From Salvia splendens (lineage: Eukaryota > Streptophyta > Magnoliopsida > Lamiales > Lamiaceae), in contig NC_056037.1 of assembly GCF_004379255.2 (NCBI RefSeq), positions 33,453,012 to 33,517,011 of the forward strand: a DNA stretch of 64,000 nt, given 5' to 3'. This document shows, piece after piece, positions 60,197 through 64,000 of the stretch. The notes under the pieces were generated by a model that was not told where the DNA came from, did not search any database, and was given only the letters and a program-made list of their open reading frames with translations. A program made the translations under genes and the position numbers. Position 1 is the first letter of the stretch. The number at the start of each line of letters is the position of its first letter.

Positions 60197-60775
60197 AGCC
60201 ATTTGATATAAAATGACATTTTCAGCTGATAAAATGATACCTTTCAGATCATAAAATTATACTTTAGGTATTTTTGGTGTATAAAATGACATTTTTGTTT
60301 AATAAAATGATACATTGGGCTTATAAAATGACACTTTGACTGATAACATGATACTTTTTTGTTAACAAAATGTTACTTTCAGCGCATAAAATGATACTTT
60401 TGTTTATAAAATGATACATTGGTGATAAAATGACACTTTAACCTGATAAAATGATACTCTAAGCGGATAAAATGACAGTAACCTTATAAAATGATATATA
60501 AGCTGAAGAAATGGCATATAATCTGATAAAATGATACTTTAACCTGACAAAATGACATATAAACTGATAAAATGATACTTTAACCTGAAAACGTGATATA
60601 TAAGCTGATAAAATGATACTCGCAGCAGATAATATGCCAATAACCTTATAAAATGATAAAATGATAAAATGATTCTCGCAGCAGATAAAATGATACTTCT
60701 GACCTATAAAATGACAAAATGATACTTGCAGCAGATAAAATGATACTTCTGACTAATAAAATGCTAATCTTGGGT
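60197..60775. repeat. Array of ATAAAATGATAC words in element B
   Basis: About 25 copies of ATAAAATGA(T/C)A(C/T) spaced mostly 20-26 bp with variable linkers. More copies lie at 59700-59765, and complementary-strand copies (ATCATTTTAT) lie beyond the Ulp1-like gene at 61560-61725, so the array is inverted across the element. Confidence 0.9.
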
Positions 60776-60831
60776 GATTATATTCGAAACCACTATTACA
60801 AAACACTAGTATCAAGTCATACAAGTTACTA

Positions 60832-61410
60832 TTACAAACACCAGCACTCTTTAGGAGATTTAAATTCTTTAATCATCTTTTCAACATCGATTTCCCATTT
60901 TTTGCTATCATTCTCAAACTTCTTTTGTATCATTGTAAATGTCTCAAAAGCCTTCTTGTTAGTATCTCCAATAAGCAATGCTTCAGTATATCTGGCACGG
61001 AGTTTTATGAAAGACTCTATCCCCTTCTTCGTTAAACCCGAATTCCAGTTACGAATAGCACCACCCATGTAAGTCTCCAAATGGCGCATCACATAAACTC
61101 CACAGTCAACTTTATTTGTATCGTTCTGCCATGGCATATTCATGTGTCTGATGTTGATATTTTTCTGAAATTTGATTCTATTCATAGGTAAAGATCCGAT
61201 TGGGAACCCAAGAGTTATGTGAACATCTTCATCATCTAAAAACAGTGATTCCCCGCTGTTCAATTTAATTGATGAACTTTTAGGGATACAGTTGTAAATC
61301 AGATAATATGCCAATGCTCTTGGGAAACTTCTTATATTGAAGTTTAGGAATGCGCCAAACCCAATCTCTCGAACAACTCTTCTTTGATTATTGTTTAGAG
61401 ATTCAAGCAT
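60832..61410 (-). CDS. Ulp1-like (C48) cysteine protease-related protein, shortened
   Basis: An open frame of 192 residues from ATG 61410. The first 80 residues (RRVVREIGFGAFLNFNIRSFPRALAYYLIYNC...VHITLGFPIGSLPMN) resemble the N-terminal plant domain that precedes Ulp1 domains in transposon-carried genes. Then comes NKVDCGVYVMRHLETYMGG, the catalytic-Cys segment of Ulp1 (SUMO) proteases. The region that should hold the catalytic His and Asp is missing, so protease activity is unlikely. It converges with the FAR1-like gene within the same element. Confidence 0.65.
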   Translation of the reverse strand: MLESLNNNQRRVVREIGFGAFLNFNIRSFPRALAYYLIYNCIPKSSSIKLNSGESLFLDDEDVHITLGFPIGSLPMNRIKFQKNINIRHMNMPWQNDTNKVDCGVYVMRHLETYMGGAIRNWNSGLTKKGIESFIKLRARYTEALLIGDTNKKAFETFTMIQKKFENDSKKWEIDVEKMIKEFKSPKECWCL

Positions 61411-61460
61411 GTCATCTTCTTATTTCTTATATTTTCTATTTGATCTACTAATGTTCTATC

Positions 61461-61462
<2 letters not shown>

Positions 61463-61497
<35 letters not shown>

Positions 61498-61499
61498 CG
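61463..61499. repeat. (CAT)n microsatellite
   Basis: About twelve CAT units upstream of the Ulp1-like gene. It creates a chance poly-His frame on the plus strand that I do not call a gene. Confidence 0.9.
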
Positions 61500-61559
61500 A
61501 ATGTTCTTTCCTAATAAACAAAAGATTTCAGTGTGTTAAACAGTTTATGTCATTATATA

Positions 61560-61725
61560 AAGCCATAGTATCATTTTATCCACTGAAACTATCATTTTAT
61601 AATTTAAAACCATCATTTATCTACACAAATACCTTTTTATCTACCCAAAGTATCATTTCATAATCTGAAACCATCATTTTATCAAGTGCAACTATCATTT
61701 TACCTTCTGAAACTATCATTTTCTA
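61560..61725. repeat. Inverted-strand part of the ATAAAATGATA array
   Basis: Repeated (A/T)ATCATTTTAT words, the complement of the array at 60197-60775, lie on the other side of the Ulp1-like gene. Confidence 0.8.
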
Positions 61726-62458
61726 AATTTCAATGAGTTCAAAAAAGCAGAGAGAGCATAACTTGTCACTTAAGTAGAACAAAACACTACTCACAAAATC
61801 AGCACTCAAATAAACTGCTTCGAATCTGCATTACTGCTGCACACAATTTTCTAAACCAAAACGTTTTACTAGTAGATCATGGCTTCTCAAGTGTAAACGG
61901 TAAGAAGGTTAGGATATGGAATAAGGTATGAATTGATGATACAAAACTAAGTATGAAGTAAATTCAAAGTAAATTCATCATGTTGTCATATGTAACTCTA
62001 AATCTACACTAAAAACTATAGAATCTAAAAAAAATGAGAATCTCTGGCAAAATGATAAAATCGAGCAAAAACAAAAGTGAAATAAGTAATAAACTTCATC
62101 CAACCTTTCTTCGATGATGCTTGAGCGTTTTCCTTCGACATATTCCAGAATTTGGATGATTTTTCCTTCGAAACTGAAGAAGCAAGGGTTTGAAATGCGA
62201 TTCGGAGGGTTTGAGTGTGAGAAAAATTGAATGCGGCGTTTAATTCACGCTTTCTTCTTACCCGCCCAATTTTATAACGAAATGGCAATTTTGCCCTTAA
62301 TATATCCGAAATATGATAGTTTTATTTGATAAAATGATAGTTTTGTTAGATTAAATCTAGACCACATATTTTTAAAATGTGTGGTGGAGATTTAGTTATA
62401 GGGTTATCACACAAATTAGTGTTATCATTATAATGCACCCATATATATATATATATAT

Positions 62459-63107
62459 AGTAGTGATATAGGGCAAGTGCCCATTAACTACATAACTAGA
62501 GAACAAATCACAGCCACAAGATCAAGAAAATCAAGGGCTAGTATTAATACATGTAATTTTTGAATTTAAAGGAGAAATTAGTTCCCTCTATCACAAATTT
62601 ATTTCACAATAACAAGGCGGGGGTATAATGGTCATTGCACATCCAACATTAGGTTACGTCATTGGCAAATTCAATTCATTTGAAAAAGAAACCGCGTTCT
62701 TCTCCTCTTCCTTCTTCTGCAATATTAAACTGCGATTCAACCTCGCGTCGCCATCGCCGTAGCCGTCGCTATCCAGTCGTCAACATCTAGTCCTTCGTCG
62801 AACAACATCAGCTCAAATGGCTCCTGATTTCTTCAACCAAACCTTCCACTCAACAAGATGGGAGCTTCTGCAGCTCATTTTTGTGGGCATCGCCGTTTCG
62901 TACAACTGTTCAGCAAGAAAAACGATATTGAGCCTCACAAAGACAACTACAAGATTGATAATGCATAGATATATTTGTCCAAGCTGCTGCAGGTTTCATC
63001 TGTTTTCGATGATGAATCCGAATCCGTGATCGAGGAGAACAAGTTTGAAGCATTGAACTCTCAGTATCATAGAGGCAAGGCAGTAGTTGTAGTTGAGGAG
63101 CAAAACG
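62459..63107. mobile_element. Left end of a third TIR-type element (C) with a captured gene fragment
   Basis: The sequence after the TA tract (AGTAGTGATATAGGGCAAGTGCCC...AACTAGAGAACAAATCACAGCCACAAG) is arranged like the ends of elements A and B but not identical. No right end is seen because gypsy sequence starts near 63108. It holds a broken host-gene fragment. Confidence 0.4.
62817..63100 (+). pseudogene. Captured 5' fragment of a plant membrane-anchored protein gene
   Basis: From ATG 62817: MAPDFFNQTFHSTRWELLQLIFVGIAVSY, a conserved N-terminal membrane segment of a plant family (DUF761/DUF4408-like, moderately sure). A one-base loss follows within a few codons. After it the second frame continues through LFSKKNDIEPHKDNYKIDNA to a TAG and on to SKLLQVSSVFDDESE. 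With a frameshift, a stop and no 3' part, it is a non-functional fragment, probably transposon-captured. Confidence 0.6.
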
Positions 63108-63583
63108 ACGTCATTTCAATGTTGGTGACAAAGTCTTCTTGAAAGTATCCCCGTCGAGAGGAGTTGTGAGGTTTGGAGTGAAGGGCAAATTGAAACCACG
63201 TTTTGTAGGGCCGTACGAGATAATTGATGAAGTAGGTCCTGTAGCGTATCGACTGGCGTTACCTCTTAGTTTTGGGAATGTGCACAACGTGTTCCATGTG
63301 TCGCAGTTGCGCAAGTACGTGTTTGATCCCAAGCATGTGATTCATCAAGAAGAAGTTGTCTTGTCCCCCGACATGAGCTATGAGGAGGGACCCGAAGCAA
63401 TACTAGATCGAAAGGTGCAAGAGTTACGAAACAAGTCAATAGCATCAGTGAAATTGTTGTGGAAACACCATGGTCCCGATGAAGCGACGTGGGAGTTAGA
63501 AGATAGGATGAATAAAAAGTATGCCGAATTGTTTATGTGAGACGACCAAATTTCGGGACGAAATTCTGTTAAGAGGGGAAGGA
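63108..63583 (+). mobile_element. Ty3/gypsy retrotransposon, 3' end of the internal region
   Basis: An open frame ending at 63540 carries the C-terminal integrase/chromodomain part: DKVFLKVSPSRG, GKLKPRFVGPYEIIDEVG, HNVFHVSQLRKYV, then LSPDMSYEEGPEAILDRKVQELRNKSI...VKLLWKHHGPDEATWELE, typical of chromovirus-type (Tekay-like) polyproteins. A purine tract AAGAGGGGAAGGA (63571-63583) precedes the LTR. Everything upstream (gag, protease, reverse transcriptase) is missing at a sharp junction near 63108. Confidence 0.9.
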
Positions 63584-64000
63584 TGTAGCACCCCGGAAAT
63601 TTGTGAATTTTTTTTATTTTATTAATGAGGATGTTGATTAGGAAAATTCATTTGTGGAATTTGATTTCTATGTGATGGAGTTAATTATGCGAAATTAGTT
63701 GTTGTGAGTTATATGTAATAATGTGATTTATTTTCCAATGTGTGAATTAAATTAAATGGGATCATGCATTATTCTAGCCATTTTATTGGAATTTTCAGCC
63801 CTCTTATTTATTGAAAATAATATTTGCTCTATTGGATTTAATTAATTATTTTGGGATATTTATCCAAATTAAATCCAAACCAAATTATCCTTATGTTATT
63901 CTACATGATTTTCGATCCACCCCTTGTTTTTAAAGGAATTAATATTTTGTTTCTATTTTGTGGGATCCCTTCTATCCAAATAAATATCAAATTAATTCCT
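63584..64000 (+). repeat. 3' LTR of the gypsy element, running off the window
   Basis: It starts TGTAGCACCCCGG directly after the polypurine tract. AT-rich body; the end lies outside the window. Confidence 0.85.

Larger units (their letters stand above)
59063..62441. mobile_element. Large TIR element B (Mutator-like) with FAR1-like and Ulp1-like genes
   Basis: The left end AAGGATGTGATCATATGATAACCCC and the right end, read as ATGGGTGCATTATAATGATAACA on the minus strand, pair imperfectly. The shared CTATAACCAAAT- and ACCACACAT-like words extend the match to about 80 bp. The element is 3.4 kb and lies in (TA)n. A FAR1-like fragment (FAR1 proteins derive from Mutator-like transposases) and a Ulp1-protease-like gene, as known in ULP-carrying (Kaonashi-type) MULEs, support a Mutator-like class. 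Arrays of ATAAAATGATAC words fill the space around the genes. Confidence 0.72.

Noticed and set aside
61391..61663. 90-codon plus-strand frame with poly-His
   Set aside because: Caused by the CAT microsatellite; no other support.

Overview
This window looks like nuclear DNA of a dicot plant. It has spliced genes with GT-AG introns, AT-rich spacers, plant-only families (NPF transporter, patellin, AIG1/IAN GTPase, AGL11-type MADS-box, TMN nonaspanin) and a dense mix of LTR, Harbinger, Stowaway, hAT and Mutator-like elements. Gene and transposon style is compatible with Lamiales, but that is inference. I built the exon models by hand. In every multi-exon host gene model the exon lengths and phases sum to an open frame.

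Layout. 1-1479 (-): 5' part of a bHLH transcription factor that runs off the left edge. 1710-2363: small hAT element. 2887-6973 (-): a TMN1-type nonaspanin in 12 exons, with a perfect 66-bp tandem duplication across one splice acceptor. 7364-17070: a large LTR retrotransposon without a recognisable gag-pol, plus a second truncated copy sharing an LTR. Both point toward the nonaspanin gene. 17071-18965: the right part of a Harbinger element with a broken Myb-like gene. 19465-20080: two nested Stowaway MITEs.

21331-24154 (+): NPF5-like transporter. 24155-28900: gene-poor, with one Tourist MITE. 29105-31220 (+): patellin. 33450-35010 (+): ribosomal protein eL6. 35290-36359 (-): dienelactone hydrolase-like protein. 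36921-39032 (-): polygalacturonase. 40053-42723 (-): splicing factor BUD13. 45097-47161: a complete-looking Harbinger element with an open 416-residue transposase and a TTA target duplication. 48267-49779 (+): AIG1/IAN GTPase. 50283-53111 (-): AGL11/SEEDSTICK-like MADS-box gene with four tandem repeat units in its first intron.

54839-64000 is a transposon block. Two long elements with terminal inverted repeats sit in TA microsatellites, each packed with its own short-word array. The second carries a shortened FAR1-like gene and a shortened Ulp1-like gene. A third element end carries a broken host-gene fragment, which adjoins the 3' end of a Ty3/gypsy element whose LTR leaves the window.

The host genes are single-copy housekeeping or developmental genes with no common pathway. 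The most unusual signals are the duplicated splice acceptor in the nonaspanin, the LTR/leader unit aimed at its promoter, the AGL11 intron repeat, and the paired internally deleted genes in the Mutator-like element.
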